Below, piece by piece: positions 6,582 to 15,867 of a stretch of DNA of 64,000 nucleotides. A program made the translations under genes and the position numbers. Origin of the DNA: Sphingopyxis sp. LK2115 (GTDB lineage Bacteria > Pseudomonadota > Alphaproteobacteria > Sphingomonadales > Sphingomonadaceae); the NCBI RefSeq assembly GCF_014595975.1, contig NZ_JABWGQ010000051.1, positions 60,383 through 124,382 on the forward strand, read 5' to 3'. Each line of letters begins with the position of its first letter. Positions within the stretch are counted from its first letter, which is position 1. The notes beneath the pieces were generated by a model that was not told where the DNA came from, searched no databases, and worked only from the letters and a program-made list of their open reading frames with translations.

Positions 6582-8114
6582 CTACCTGCTATGCGCGTCG
6601 CGCAGTTCGCGTTTGAGCACCTTGCCGATGGGACTGCGCGGCAGTTCGTCGACTTGCCTGATCGCGCTCAGCCGCTGCGTCTTGCCGACCTTGGCGTTGC
6701 ACGTCTCGCGCACGCTTTCGGCATCGGCGCCCGGTTTCAGCACGACGAAGGCGACCGGGGTTTCGCCCCATTCCTCGCTCGGCATCCCGACCACCGCCGC
6801 CTCGACGACGCGCTCGTCGGCGAGCAGGATCGCCTCAAGGTCGCTTGGAAAGATGTTGAATCCGCCCGAAATGATCATGTCCTTCGCGCGGTCCATCAGC
6901 GTCAGGAAGCCGTCCTCGTCGATGCGGCCGATGTCGCCGTGGCGATAGAATAGATATCCCTCGCTGTCGTACCAGTGCATCGCCTTCGTCGCGTCGGGGC
7001 GGTTGTTGTATCCGGTCATCATCGCGGGACTGCGGCCGACGATCTCGCCCACCGACCCAGGCGGCAGTTCGTTGCCGTCCTCGTCGATCACCTTGGCGAT
7101 ATGGCCGGGCGCGGGTTTGCCGACGGTGTGCAGCTTGTCGGGGAATTGATGCGCTTCGAGGATGAAGGCGGCGCCGCCTTCGGTCATGCCATAGATTTCG
7201 ACGAGGCCGCCCGGCCAGCGTTTCAGCACATCGGCCTTGAGCGCGGCGGGGAAGGGCGCGGAGGTGCAGTATTTCATCACAAAGCTCGACAGGTCGAAGC
7301 GGTCGAAATCGTCGAGCGCCATGATGCGGCGATATTGCACCGGCACGAGCATACAGTTGGTCGCGCGTTCGCGCTGCGCGAGTTCAAGGAAAGCGCGCGC
7401 GTCAAACTTTTTCATCAGCACGACCCGCCCGCCCGACCCGACCGTCGGCATGAAGCTCGCCATCGTCGTGTTGGAATAGAGCGGGGTCGACAGGATCGTC
7501 ACCGCGTTCGGGCCATAGGCGGGGGCGCCGCGCTGGATATGCTGCCAGCGCATCGCATGGCTGTGGATAATGCCCTTGGGCGTGCCCGTCGTGCCCGACG
7601 AATAGATGATATTGAACCCGTCGTCGGGGCCGATTGCGACGGGGTGCGGCGCGGCGGTTGCGGGTGCGCTCCAGTCGGCCAGCGGCATACCTGCGTCGCT
7701 GCCGTCCATCGCGATCAGTTCGCTTGCCGCGATGTCCTGCCCTTTAAGGCCCGCCTTTGCAGCGGCGTCGAGGAACAGGTGGCGCGCCCCGGTGTCGGCG
7801 ATCATCGCCGCCATCTGTTCGCCCGTCGCGCTGTTGGTGATCAGCCCCGCGACTCCGCCCGCGCGCAGCGTGCCGAGGATGATCGCCATCTGCTCGACGC
7901 TGTTCAGGCCCGCAATCGCGGTGCGATCCCCTTTGACGAAGCCGTCCCGTTGCAGCCGCGCAGCGATTCGGTCGGTCAATCGATCCAGTTCGGACCAGCT
8001 GAGCCGCCGCTCGTCATCGGCCGCCGCTACGGCATCGGGGCGTTCCGCGGCATGGGCGCGGACAAGGTCGGGCAGGGTCGCGAAGTCGCCGTCAAGCATC
8101 TCGATACTGGTCAT
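6582..8114 (-). CDS. AMP-dependent acyl-CoA synthetase
   Basis: 510-aa ANL-superfamily adenylating enzyme that activates a carboxylic acid to acyl-AMP and then acyl-CoA. P-loop IIYSSGTTGTPKGI (about residue 165), A5 motif EIYGMTEGG, A7/A8 region YRHGDIGRIDEDGFLTLMDRAKDMIISGG and the C-terminal catalytic lysine in PRSPIGKVLKREL are all present. Start set at MTSIEMLDGDF; an upstream in-frame ATG would add 40 poorly conserved residues. It is divergent from a second ligase, suggesting a shared pathway for an unidentified acid. Confidence 0.9.
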   Translation of the reverse strand: MTSIEMLDGDFATLPDLVRAHAAERPDAVAAADDERRLSWSELDRLTDRIAARLQRDGFVKGDRTAIAGLNSVEQMAIILGTLRAGGVAGLITNSATGEQMAAMIADTGARHLFLDAAAKAGLKGQDIAASELIAMDGSDAGMPLADWSAPATAAPHPVAIGPDDGFNIIYSSGTTGTPKGIIHSHAMRWQHIQRGAPAYGPNAVTILSTPLYSNTTMASFMPTVGSGGRVVLMKKFDARAFLELAQRERATNCMLVPVQYRRIMALDDFDRFDLSSFVMKYCTSAPFPAALKADVLKRWPGGLVEIYGMTEGGAAFILEAHQFPDKLHTVGKPAPGHIAKVIDEDGNELPPGSVGEIVGRSPAMMTGYNNRPDATKAMHWYDSEGYLFYRHGDIGRIDEDGFLTLMDRAKDMIISGGFNIFPSDLEAILLADERVVEAAVVGMPSEEWGETPVAFVVLKPGADAESVRETCNAKVGKTQRLSAIRQVDELPRSPIGKVLKRELRDAHSR

Positions 8115-8319
8115 GGCCCAAGGGTTAGCACAGCCGAAACGCGGTGCAATGCCGCCGATCTTCACGCGCCTGGGCGGAAGAGCGGCCGCATCCGCGCTGC
8201 GATCGAGACGCGTCGGCGAATCGCAACCTGTCACGCGTCGCAGCTTGCTTGACCAAAAGTTTCAGCTTGCTACTCATCTTCGACATAAAGAAACGAACGA
8301 TTCCCGGAGACGATGCCCG

Positions 8320-9858
8320 ATGCACCCCTCAGTCCACGCACGTAACAACCCCGAAAAGGCCGCGATCATCGTCGCGGAGACGGGCGAGGCGATCAGCTAT
8401 GGCGACCTCGACGCCGCGTCGAACCGCGCCGCGCAACTGTTCCGCGCGCACGGGCTGGGGCACGAAGATGTCGTCGCCTTCATGCTCGACAACACGCCGC
8501 ATTATTATGGCCTGACCTGGGGCGCGCAGCGCGCAGGGCTGCGTTATGTCTGCATCTCGTCGCGGCTGACGCAGGACGAAACCGACTATATCCTGGACAA
8601 TTCGGGCGCGCGGATGCTGGTCGTTTCGGCCAGTCTCGCGGACGCCGCGCAGCGGCTGACGACGAACGTCAAGCGCTTCGCGATGGGCGGCGATATCCCC
8701 GGTTATGAAAGCTGGGAGGACGCCGTCGCCGCAATGCCCGCGACGCGGGTGGCGGACGAGCGCGCAGGGGTCGACATGCTCTATTCGTCGGGCACCACCG
8801 GGCGGCCCAAGGGCGTGCGCGTGCCGTTGCCCGAAGATCCCGCCATCGACGCCGTGAACAGCCTCGTCATGCTGGCCTCGGCGGTGTTCCAGATCAACGC
8901 GGACAGCATCTATCTTTCGCCCGCGCCGCTCTATCATGCCGCGCCCTTGCGCTGGTCGATGACGATCCACCGGCTTGGCGGCACCGTCGTCCTGATGAAG
9001 AAATTCGATCCCGAAGCGGCGCTGGCGCATATCGAAAAATATCGCGTCAACAGCAGCCAGTGGGTGCCGACGCATTTCGTGCGGATGCTGAAGCTGCCGG
9101 AAGAGGTGCGTCGCGGTTACGACATATCGTCATTGAAGGTCGCGATCCACGCCGCGGCGCCGTGCCCGGTGCCGGTCAAACAGGCGATGATCGACTGGTG
9201 GGGCCCGATCCTGTATGAATATTATGCGGGGTCCGAAGGCAATGGCATGACCTTCATTTCCAGCGCCGACTGGCTGACGCACAAGGGCAGCGTCGGGCGC
9301 CCGATCCTCGGCACGGTGCATATCGTGGGCGAGGACAATGAAACCGAGCTTGGCCCGAACGAGGAAGGCACGGTCTTTTTCGAGAGCGACAATGTCTTTG
9401 AATATCATGGCGACGACGAAAAAACCGCGTCGAGCCGCAATTCAAAGGGCTGGTCGACGCTCGGTGACGTCGGGCGGCTCGACGAGGAGGGATTCCTTTA
9501 CCTCACCGACCGCAAGAGCTTCATGATCATTTCGGGCGGCGTGAACATCTATCCGCAGGAAATCGAGAATCATCTCGTCACCCATCCCAAGGTCGCCGAC
9601 GTCGCCGTGGTCGGCGGCCCGCACGAGGAAATGGGCGAAGAGGTGATCGCCGTCGTCCAGCCCGCCGACATGGCCGAGGCAGGCGACGTGCTGCGCGACG
9701 AACTGATCGCCTATGCGCGCGAAAAATTGTCGGGGGTGAAGATTCCGCGCCGCATCGACTTCCTCGAATCCTTGCCGCGTCACGACACTGGCAAGCTCTA
9801 CAAGCGCCTGCTGCGCGACCGATATTGGGAGAAGGAAAAGGCCGGGGCGGAGGCTTGA
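8320..9858 (+). CDS. AMP-dependent acyl-CoA synthetase
   Basis: 512 aa. Start chosen at MHPSVHARNNPEKAAII, the usual N-terminus of this ligase group; the frame is open far upstream but that part is not protein-like. Motifs: DMLYSSGTTGRPKGV (P-loop), YYAGSEGNGMTF (acyl pocket), STLGDVGRLDEEGFLYLTDR and SFMIISGGVNIYPQE, and the catalytic lysine in RHDTGKLYKRLL. It heads a compact unit with the isomerase-like and crotonase genes, which fits CoA activation followed by beta-oxidation-type steps on an aromatic or steroid-derived acid. Exact substrate unknown. Confidence 0.9.
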   Translation: MHPSVHARNNPEKAAIIVAETGEAISYGDLDAASNRAAQLFRAHGLGHEDVVAFMLDNTPHYYGLTWGAQRAGLRYVCISSRLTQDETDYILDNSGARMLVVSASLADAAQRLTTNVKRFAMGGDIPGYESWEDAVAAMPATRVADERAGVDMLYSSGTTGRPKGVRVPLPEDPAIDAVNSLVMLASAVFQINADSIYLSPAPLYHAAPLRWSMTIHRLGGTVVLMKKFDPEAALAHIEKYRVNSSQWVPTHFVRMLKLPEEVRRGYDISSLKVAIHAAAPCPVPVKQAMIDWWGPILYEYYAGSEGNGMTFISSADWLTHKGSVGRPILGTVHIVGEDNETELGPNEEGTVFFESDNVFEYHGDDEKTASSRNSKGWSTLGDVGRLDEEGFLYLTDRKSFMIISGGVNIYPQEIENHLVTHPKVADVAVVGGPHEEMGEEVIAVVQPADMAEAGDVLRDELIAYAREKLSGVKIPRRIDFLESLPRHDTGKLYKRLLRDRYWEKEKAGAEA

Positions 9859-9862
9859 TCCG

Positions 9863-10474
9863 ATGACCGGCGCGCGCGTCGAGTTCTTCTTCGACCTCTC
9901 CTCGCCCTGGACCTGCCTTGCGTTCCACAATCTGCCCGGCGTCCTCGAACGGACCGGCGCGCGCGCGGTATATCGCCCGATCCTGGTCGGCGGGGTGTTC
10001 AACGCGGTCAATCCGGCGGTCTATGCGGCGCGCGAACAGGCCGACAACCGGCGGCTCCGGCATAGCTGGAAGGTGCTGAAGGACTGGGCGCGGCTGGCCG
10101 GGGTGCCGATGAACTTTCCGTCGCAGTGGCATCCGGCGAAGAGCGTCGCCGCGATGCGCTTCTGCTGCGCGCTCGAGGCGGATCAGGCCGCGCTCGTGCG
10201 GTTCGCGCGCAGTGCCTTTGCCAGCTATTTCGACCGGCAGGAAAATCTCGATGACCCCGCGGTGCTCGCGGCGGTGGCCGATGCCGAGGGGCTGGACGGC
10301 GCGGCGATCGCGGCGGCGTCGGGCAGCGATGCGGTGAAGGCGCGGCTGCGCGCGAATACCGATGAACTCGTCGCGCGCGGCGGCTATGGTTCGCCGACGA
10401 TCTTCGTCGACCGGGACGATATGTATTTCGGCAACGACCAGCTTCCGCTTGTCGAAGCCGCCCTGAAATGTTGA
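9863..10474 (+). CDS. 2-hydroxychromene-2-carboxylate isomerase family (DsbA/kappa-GST fold)
   Basis: 203 aa. The opening FFFDLSSPWTCLAFHNLP is the thioredoxin-fold start, with the SP(W/Y) active-site serine of the kappa-class GST/HCCA isomerase family. GGYGSPTIFVDRDDMYFGNDQL holds the cis-Pro strand and the C-terminal FGNDxL motif. Family enzymes use glutathione in isomerisation steps of aromatic degradation. It starts four bases after the ligase stop and is followed closely by the crotonase, so all three are probably co-transcribed. Confidence 0.85.
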   Translation: MTGARVEFFFDLSSPWTCLAFHNLPGVLERTGARAVYRPILVGGVFNAVNPAVYAAREQADNRRLRHSWKVLKDWARLAGVPMNFPSQWHPAKSVAAMRFCCALEADQAALVRFARSAFASYFDRQENLDDPAVLAAVADAEGLDGAAIAAASGSDAVKARLRANTDELVARGGYGSPTIFVDRDDMYFGNDQLPLVEAALKC

Positions 10475-10487
10475 AGAGGACGCTCCC

Positions 10488-11291
10488 GTGAAAGACCGGA
10501 TTTCGATCACCATGCAGGAAGGCGGCATCGCCGACGTCCGGCTGATCCGCGCCGACAAGATGAATGCGCTCGACTCGGCGATGTGGGAAGCGCTGGCGCA
10601 AGCGATCGACCAGCTCAAGGCCACGGCGGGCCTGCGCGTCGTCGTCCTGTCGGGCGAAGGCCGCGCCTTTTGCGCCGGGCTCGACCTGTCGAGCCTTGGC
10701 GGCGATCGCGACCCCGGCACGAGCAGCGCGGGCGGCAACCTGTCCGACCGCACGCGGGGCATCGCCAACAACGCCCAATATGCCGCGTGGGGCTGGCGCG
10801 AGCTGCCGGTGCCGGTGATCGCCGCGGTGCATGGCGTCGCCTTCGGTGCGGGCAGCCAGATCATGGCCGCGGCCGACATCCGCATCGTCCACCCCGACAC
10901 GCGCATCGCGATCATGGAGATGCGCTGGGGACTCGTCCCCGACGTTGCGGGCATGGCGCTGTGGCGCACGCAGGTCGCCGACGATGTGCTGCGCGAGCTG
11001 ATATACACCAACCGCGAATTCACCGGGTCGGAGGCGAAGCTGCTCGGCTTTGCGACGCATGTGTCGGATGATCCGCGCGCCCGGGCGATGGAACTGGCCG
11101 CAGTCATTGCCGACAAGAACCCTCATGCGATCCGCGGTGCCAAGCGGCTGTGCAACATGCTGGGCCATGCAAGCGATGCCGAGATATTGCAGGCCGAAAG
11201 CGACGAGCAGGTGAAGGTCATCCGCACCCCGAACCAGATCGAGGCGGTGATGGCGCATATGCAGAAACGCAGGCCGAACTTCGTGGAGTGA
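10488..11291 (+). CDS. Crotonase-fold enoyl-CoA hydratase/isomerase family protein
   Basis: 267 aa, GTG start after gaagagga. The oxyanion-hole segments AFCAGLDLSSLG and HGVAFGAGSQIMAAADI are typical of the crotonase family. Residue choice at the second catalytic site (MEMRWGLVPDVAGM) has no clear Glu pair of classical hydratases, so it could be an isomerase or hydrolase. Last gene of the acyl-CoA unit, converging with the ATP12 gene 21 bases away. Confidence 0.87.
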   Translation: MKDRISITMQEGGIADVRLIRADKMNALDSAMWEALAQAIDQLKATAGLRVVVLSGEGRAFCAGLDLSSLGGDRDPGTSSAGGNLSDRTRGIANNAQYAAWGWRELPVPVIAAVHGVAFGAGSQIMAAADIRIVHPDTRIAIMEMRWGLVPDVAGMALWRTQVADDVLRELIYTNREFTGSEAKLLGFATHVSDDPRARAMELAAVIADKNPHAIRGAKRLCNMLGHASDAEILQAESDEQVKVIRTPNQIEAVMAHMQKRRPNFVE

Positions 11292-11312
11292 CCATCGCGG
11301 GGACGACGCTTT

Positions 11313-12005
11313 TTAAGCGAGCAACTCCAAAAACCGCGCCGCATTGTCCCAGTCGCGCTGTTTTGCCGCGCGCGCCCTTTGCGCCTCCTCGTCGGCACCC
11401 CAGCGGCGTTCCTGATACAGCTCGTCAAGGCTGACCGCCCGCCACAGGGCGTCGGCGTCGAACGCGTTTTCGATGAGCGCAAGACCCGCGACAAGCGAGC
11501 CGCCGATCGTCACCAGCGGGGTCAGCGCGGTGATCCGCCAGGCGTCCTGCGCCAGCACGGCATCCTGCAACGTCGCGACGGTTGCGGCGGGCTGGTCGAT
11601 CGGCAGGACGCCCTGCGTCAGCGCGAATTCGACGGCATAGCGATTCTCGGCCCACGTCAGCAGCGGGTTCCACGCGGCCGCCTGTTCGGCCTGCAACGCC
11701 GCATCGCGCGCGTCGCGGTAACAAAGAAGGTCGCTCGTCGCATAGGCCGCGACGGGCGCCGCAAAGGCCGCGACATCGGGTGTCGCCAGGTCGATCGCGG
11801 CGTTGGTCAGCCCGGTCATCGGCATTGCGGCGGGGTTCACCTTCTCGCCCACCGCGCGCCACTCGTCGGCGATCGCGTCGGCGAGCGCGGTGCTCGGCAC
11901 CGCGAGCGGCGCGCGCTGCGGGGTGCGCACCGGTCGCGCGTCGAGCGCGATGCCCCAGCCGCCATCGTTCGCAACGACGGCAACCTCTTTCCAGAAGCGT
12001 TTCAC
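11313..12005 (-). CDS. ATP12-family F1-ATPase assembly chaperone
   Basis: 230 aa. ATP12 homologues assist assembly of the F1 alpha subunit; alphaproteobacterial members are widely conserved. Family segments: KRFWKEVAVV at the start, WGIALDARPVRTP, SDLLCYRDA and the LTWAENRYAVEFALTQGV region. Start set at a GTG whose last two bases overlap the upstream gene's TGA (GTGA), giving exactly the family N-terminus; the longer upstream frame is unsupported. Part of the crcB-rluC unit. Confidence 0.87.
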   Translation of the reverse strand: MKRFWKEVAVVANDGGWGIALDARPVRTPQRAPLAVPSTALADAIADEWRAVGEKVNPAAMPMTGLTNAAIDLATPDVAAFAAPVAAYATSDLLCYRDARDAALQAEQAAAWNPLLTWAENRYAVEFALTQGVLPIDQPAATVATLQDAVLAQDAWRITALTPLVTIGGSLVAGLALIENAFDADALWRAVSLDELYQERRWGADEEAQRARAAKQRDWDNAARFLELLA

Positions 12006-12238
12006 GAGCCTTTGGGCGACCGCCAGCGGCGCGCCAGCAGCAGCGGCATCACCGCGAAATCGAACGCGCCGATCAGCACGATCGCTGCGCCGATCCAACG
12101 GTCGGTCGGCTGTCCCGCGAGCGAAAAGCCGCCGCTGATGAGGATGAAACCGATCGCGATGAAGGCGACGCCCATCAGGCGCATGATCGTGATCGCGAAA
12201 AAGCGTTTCCTGGCGAGCGCATCGTCATTCGGGGTCAT
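12002..12238 (-). CDS. Small two-helix membrane protein
   Basis: 78 aa with two hydrophobic segments (IMRLMGVAFIAIGFILISGG and WIGAAIVLIGAFDFAVMPLL) and a basic C-terminus RRWRSPKGS. It lies between rluC and the ATP12 gene in the same direction and shares a GTGA overlap with the latter. No function known; sphingomonad genomes often have such a gene at this place. Confidence 0.75.
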   Translation of the reverse strand: MTPNDDALARKRFFAITIMRLMGVAFIAIGFILISGGFSLAGQPTDRWIGAAIVLIGAFDFAVMPLLLARRWRSPKGS

Positions 12239-12269
12239 GCGCCCCTCCTATCGCCGCCGGGGTGGCGCA

Positions 12270-13484
12270 TCAACTGCGCGCGCGCGGCCGCTTGGAGCGC
12301 GGCGACGGCTTTTTCGCGGCGGACTTGCCTGTCTTTGCCGTCGTTTTCGCCTTGGCCTTGGATTTCGGCTTGCCGATATGGTCGGTCGGCTTGCTCGTCG
12401 CGGTGCGCCCGCGCCGTTCGCCGCGCCGCGCCTTGCGGATCTGCTTGGCATGGGCCTTCGCCGCGGCTTTCGCGGCGGCCTTGGGCGGCGGTCCCTTGGC
12501 AAGATCGTCGATCGCGACCTCGCCGAGCAGCGGGTCGAAACCCAGCGCGTCGAGGCTCGCGGCGAAATGTTCGGGCACCTCGGCGCTCACGTCCATCGCG
12601 CCGCCGTCGGGATGGTCGATGCGCAGGCGGCGGCTGTGCAGGTGCAGCTTGCGGCTGATCGTCCCGGTCAGGAAAGCGCCCTTGCCGCCATATTTGCCGT
12701 CGCCGACGATCGGATGGCCGATCGCCGCCATATGGACGCGCAGCTGGTGGGTGCGTCCGGTCAGCGGCTGCAATTCGACCCAGGCGGCGCGATTGCCCGC
12801 GCGGTCGATGACCCGGTAGCGCGTTTTCGAGGCCAGGCCGCTGTCGTGGACGTGCATCTTCTCGCCGCCCGATCCCGGCTGCTTGGCGAGCGGCAGGTTG
12901 ATTTCGCCCTGCGCGATGTCGGGCACGCCGACGACGATCGCCCAATAGGTTTTCTTTGCGCTGCGATTCGAAAAGCTCTTCGCGAACCAGGCCGCGGCGC
13001 GTGGGCTGCGCGCGATCAGCAGCGCGCCCGACGTGTCCTTGTCGAGCCGGTGGACGAGCTTGGGGCGCATCGGCGCGTCATATTTGAGCGCGTCGAGCAG
13101 TCCGTCGACATGATGTTCGGTCTTTGTGCCTCCCTGCGTCGCGAGGCCGGGCAGCTTGTTGAGCACAATGGCGCTCGCATCGCGGTGAATCAGCATCGAT
13201 TCGGCAAGCGCGATGTCGGCGTCGGTCAACGGGCGACCCTTGCGCGCCGGACGGGCCTCGGCCTCGACGGGCGGCACCGGCATCACGAGCCTTTGCCCGG
13301 CGGCGATCCGGTCCGACACATCGGCCTTCCTGCCGTCGAGCGTCAGTTGCCCCGATCGCGCCCAGCGCGCGAGCAGCGCGTGCGGCGTTCCCGGCCGATG
13401 GCGCTTGAACCAGCGGTCGAGCCGGATGCCGTCGTCCTCTTCGCCGATGACCGCGCTGTCGAGGCTGGCTTCGCGCGCGCTCAT
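12270..13484 (-). CDS. rluC: RluA/RluC-family 23S rRNA pseudouridine synthase with basic tail
   Basis: 404 aa. An N-terminal S4 RNA-binding domain (IRLDRWFKRHRPGTPHALLA, about residues 20-80) is followed by the pseudouridine synthase core with HRLDKDTSGALLIAR holding the catalytic Asp, and LQPLTGRTHQLRVHMAAIGH. RluC modifies U955, U2504 and U2580 of 23S rRNA in E. coli; the exact sites here are inferred. About 75 C-terminal residues are a Lys/Ala/Arg-rich tail not found in E. coli RluC. The ATG overlaps the crcB stop (ATGA). Confidence 0.88.
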   Translation of the reverse strand: MSAREASLDSAVIGEEDDGIRLDRWFKRHRPGTPHALLARWARSGQLTLDGRKADVSDRIAAGQRLVMPVPPVEAEARPARKGRPLTDADIALAESMLIHRDASAIVLNKLPGLATQGGTKTEHHVDGLLDALKYDAPMRPKLVHRLDKDTSGALLIARSPRAAAWFAKSFSNRSAKKTYWAIVVGVPDIAQGEINLPLAKQPGSGGEKMHVHDSGLASKTRYRVIDRAGNRAAWVELQPLTGRTHQLRVHMAAIGHPIVGDGKYGGKGAFLTGTISRKLHLHSRRLRIDHPDGGAMDVSAEVPEHFAASLDALGFDPLLGEVAIDDLAKGPPPKAAAKAAAKAHAKQIRKARRGERRGRTATSKPTDHIGKPKSKAKAKTTAKTGKSAAKKPSPRSKRPRARS

Positions 13485-13861
13485 GTCGAAAGCTGCCGAA
13501 CGGCGATGATGCCCGCGCCGCAGGCGAGCAGCGCTCCGATGACCGAAGCCAGCACGTAAAAGGCCGCCTGCCCGGTCTGACCGCGCTCGAAAAGCAGCCA
13601 GAACTCCATGCTGAACGATGAAAAGGTGGTGAACCCGCCCAATATGCCGACCCCGACGAACAGCCGCGCCGTCTCGCCGCCCGCACCGCTGCGCGCAAGC
13701 AGGCCAATCAGCAGCCCCATCGCGAGGCTGCCGACGATATTGACCGACAGCGTCCACCAGGGAAAGCCGGGGCCAAGCCGCGCCAGCATCGCCTGGCCAA
13801 CCAGATGGCGGGCGCCGGCGCCGATCGCGCCGCCGATCATGACGGGAAACAGGCTGTTCAT
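13481..13861 (-). CDS. crcB: Fluoride exporter CrcB/Fluc
   Basis: 126 aa, four hydrophobic helices, the usual Fluc length. Signature segments: GGAIGAGARHLVG, VNIVGSLAMGLL, and GGFTTFSSFSMEF with the phenylalanine-box and pore residues. Works as a dual-topology dimer passing F- out of the cell. Start at MNSLFPVMIG; an upstream in-frame extension lacks family similarity. First gene of the unit crcB-rluC-membrane protein-ATP12. No fluoride riboswitch is recognised in the 50 bases upstream. Confidence 0.92.
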   Translation of the reverse strand: MNSLFPVMIGGAIGAGARHLVGQAMLARLGPGFPWWTLSVNIVGSLAMGLLIGLLARSGAGGETARLFVGVGILGGFTTFSSFSMEFWLLFERGQTGQAAFYVLASVIGALLACGAGIIAVRQLST

Positions 13862-13913
13862 GGCGCTGGCCCTAGCCCGAATCGACGGCGAGTCAAAGGC
13901 GGCATTGCCAGGG

Positions 13914-14522
13914 TCAGACCCCATTAATTCCACGTTCGAGGCGTCGAATCAGGCCGTCGCTGGCGGTCGCGGGCCGCGCATGCGCGGCGCGCCAGTCGGC
14001 GTGCGCGGCAAAGTCGCCCTGCCAGATGCCGCGCCGCGCGGCTTCGGCACCCGCCTCTTCGTCGCGATAGTCGGCGTCGCTGGCCACCGCCCAGCCCTGG
14101 CGGACCATTTCGGCGCCCAGGTCGACGCCGTCCGGCAGGGGGGCGGTCCGGCAGCTCGCGAGCGTGCGGCCATAGCGGTCCCTGGTCGTCAGCGCGCAAT
14201 GCAGCGGCCCGCGGCCCGCAAGCCGTTCAAGCGCTTGCCGCGCTTCGCGCCCGCACGGCCAGCGGACGTCGGCGCGCGTGCAAAGCTGTCGATATTCGAC
14301 CGCGTCGATCCCCGTCAGCCGGATCGTCACACGCGCCCCGTCGTGCCAAACGATCAGGCTGTCGCCGTCGATCACCTGCACCAGCGGCACCGATTGGGCG
14401 GGCAGCGGTCGCGCGAACCAGGTGGCGAACGCCAGCCCGGCCAGCAGCAGCGCCGCCCCCGCCGCGCGCAGCCGCTTGCGCCGGGCCCGTCGGGCGAGTG
14501 GAGAGAGGCGCCGTATCATCAT
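13914..14522 (-). CDS. Membrane-anchored thermonuclease (SNase)-like protein
   Basis: 202 aa, start at the double ATG (MMIRRLSPLARRARRKRLRA). One N-terminal helix after a very basic stretch makes it an anchored or exported protein. The SNase fold is shown by VQVIDGDSLIVWHDGARVTI, IRLTGIDAVEY (ligand Asp and Arg) and YGRTLASC, with EAARRGIWQGDFA near the end. Members cut single- and double-stranded nucleic acid with Ca2+. Alone in its direction. Confidence 0.85.
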   Translation of the reverse strand: MMIRRLSPLARRARRKRLRAAGAALLLAGLAFATWFARPLPAQSVPLVQVIDGDSLIVWHDGARVTIRLTGIDAVEYRQLCTRADVRWPCGREARQALERLAGRGPLHCALTTRDRYGRTLASCRTAPLPDGVDLGAEMVRQGWAVASDADYRDEEAGAEAARRGIWQGDFAAHADWRAAHARPATASDGLIRRLERGINGV

Positions 14523-14751
14523 CGTCCCGACTGATCGCGGCGCGGCGCCATGGCAAGCCCTAATAAGCGGTTGACGATGAGAACAAAACATGTCCAAAAT
14601 GGAGCTATCCGGCCAGACGATGTTCGCGCTGTCCGGCCCGATCCGCGCTTTGGTCCGGTTTGGCGGCGAACAGGATCGAACAAAATGCGAATCCCACCAA
14701 TATGACGGCAGGATCACGTCAGGGTGGAGTAGCGATACAGGGGGTGACGTC

Positions 14752-15789
14752 ATGATGGATCATGGAGTGCAGCCTTGGTTCGACCCGTCGGACGAGGGGG
14801 CCGCTTGTGGTGAGGCGTTTCCGGCGGCGATGACGGGCGGGACGATCCCGCGCGGCATCGCATCGCCGATGCTGCTTGTCGGGCCGCCGGGCGACTGGTT
14901 CGAACAGGCGCCGCGCGCCGATGTGCGCCTTGTCGCCACGCTCGCGCCGTCGCGCGCCGCGGCCCATATCCGCCATGTCGCGATGCTCGACATCGTCTGG
15001 CTCGCGGCGGCTGAAACGATCGAATCCGCGACCTTCGCCGAAATCTGTGCGGCGATCGTGCGACGCGGCTGCACGATCGTCTGCGAAACCAGCCTGGCCG
15101 CGCTGGACCGGGTGGCGGCGGCGATCCCGGTTGCGATCGATACGCAGCTGCTCGTCGACGCCGACCCGGCCGACAAGCTGGTGGCGCTCGCGGCCGCGCG
15201 GCGCACGCGCTTTGCCGAATTCAACGACGTGGCGCGCGACGATGCGATGGAACGCATCGACCGGTTGCAGGAAGAAGTGGCGCGCATCGCGCGGATGCTG
15301 GGTGAGCTTGCGGCGCAGCAGGGCGGGCTGCCCGGCGCCCCCAGGGGCTTTGCGTCGCGCGGCGGCGACGTCGGCGATCTTGTCGGGCGGCTCCGCCCAT
15401 CCGCGCACGATTTTGCAGCCACGCCGCGAAGTTTTGTGCCCGAGGAGCGGATGCTCGACCGTCAGCGCGCCAAGCAGGTGCGGCGGATGCTGCGCCAGCG
15501 GCGGATGCGCGAGCAATATTTCCCCGCCGACCTGTTCGCCGATCCGGCGTGGGACATGCTGCTCGATCTCTATGCCGCGCGGCTCGAACGCCAGCCCGTG
15601 TCGGTGTCGAGCCTGTGCATCGCCGCCGCGGTGCCGGCCACCACCGCGCTGCGATGGATCAAGACGATGACCGACGCCGGACTTTTCCTGCGCGAACAGG
15701 ATCCGCACGACGGCCGCCGCATCTTCATCGCGTTGGCGGAGGGGGCGTATGATGCGCTTTCGCGTTATTTCGAGGCGCTCGACGAATAG
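14752..15789 (+). CDS. Winged-helix regulator with receiver-like N-terminal domain
   Basis: 345 aa. The C-terminal third is MarR-like winged helix: WDMLLDLYAARLERQPVSVS, then the recognition helix region VPATTALRWIKTMTDAGLF and the wing DPHDGRRIFIALA. Residues 35-150 alternate short hydrophobic strands and helices as in response-regulator receivers (SPMLLVGPPGDW, IVWLAAAET), but no clear phosphorylatable Asp is seen. A coiled coil (ERIDRLQEEVARIARMLGEL) links the parts. Start at ATGATG after cagggggtgac. No target genes evident. Confidence 0.75.
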   Translation: MMDHGVQPWFDPSDEGAACGEAFPAAMTGGTIPRGIASPMLLVGPPGDWFEQAPRADVRLVATLAPSRAAAHIRHVAMLDIVWLAAAETIESATFAEICAAIVRRGCTIVCETSLAALDRVAAAIPVAIDTQLLVDADPADKLVALAAARRTRFAEFNDVARDDAMERIDRLQEEVARIARMLGELAAQQGGLPGAPRGFASRGGDVGDLVGRLRPSAHDFAATPRSFVPEERMLDRQRAKQVRRMLRQRRMREQYFPADLFADPAWDMLLDLYAARLERQPVSVSSLCIAAAVPATTALRWIKTMTDAGLFLREQDPHDGRRIFIALAEGAYDALSRYFEALDE

Positions 15790-15867
15790 GCCGGACGGGA
15801 ACATGCCGTCGGGGATTCCCCTGGGCCGCCGCAGCGCTTATGGTCGGATCGAGGAGGACCGCTGCCG

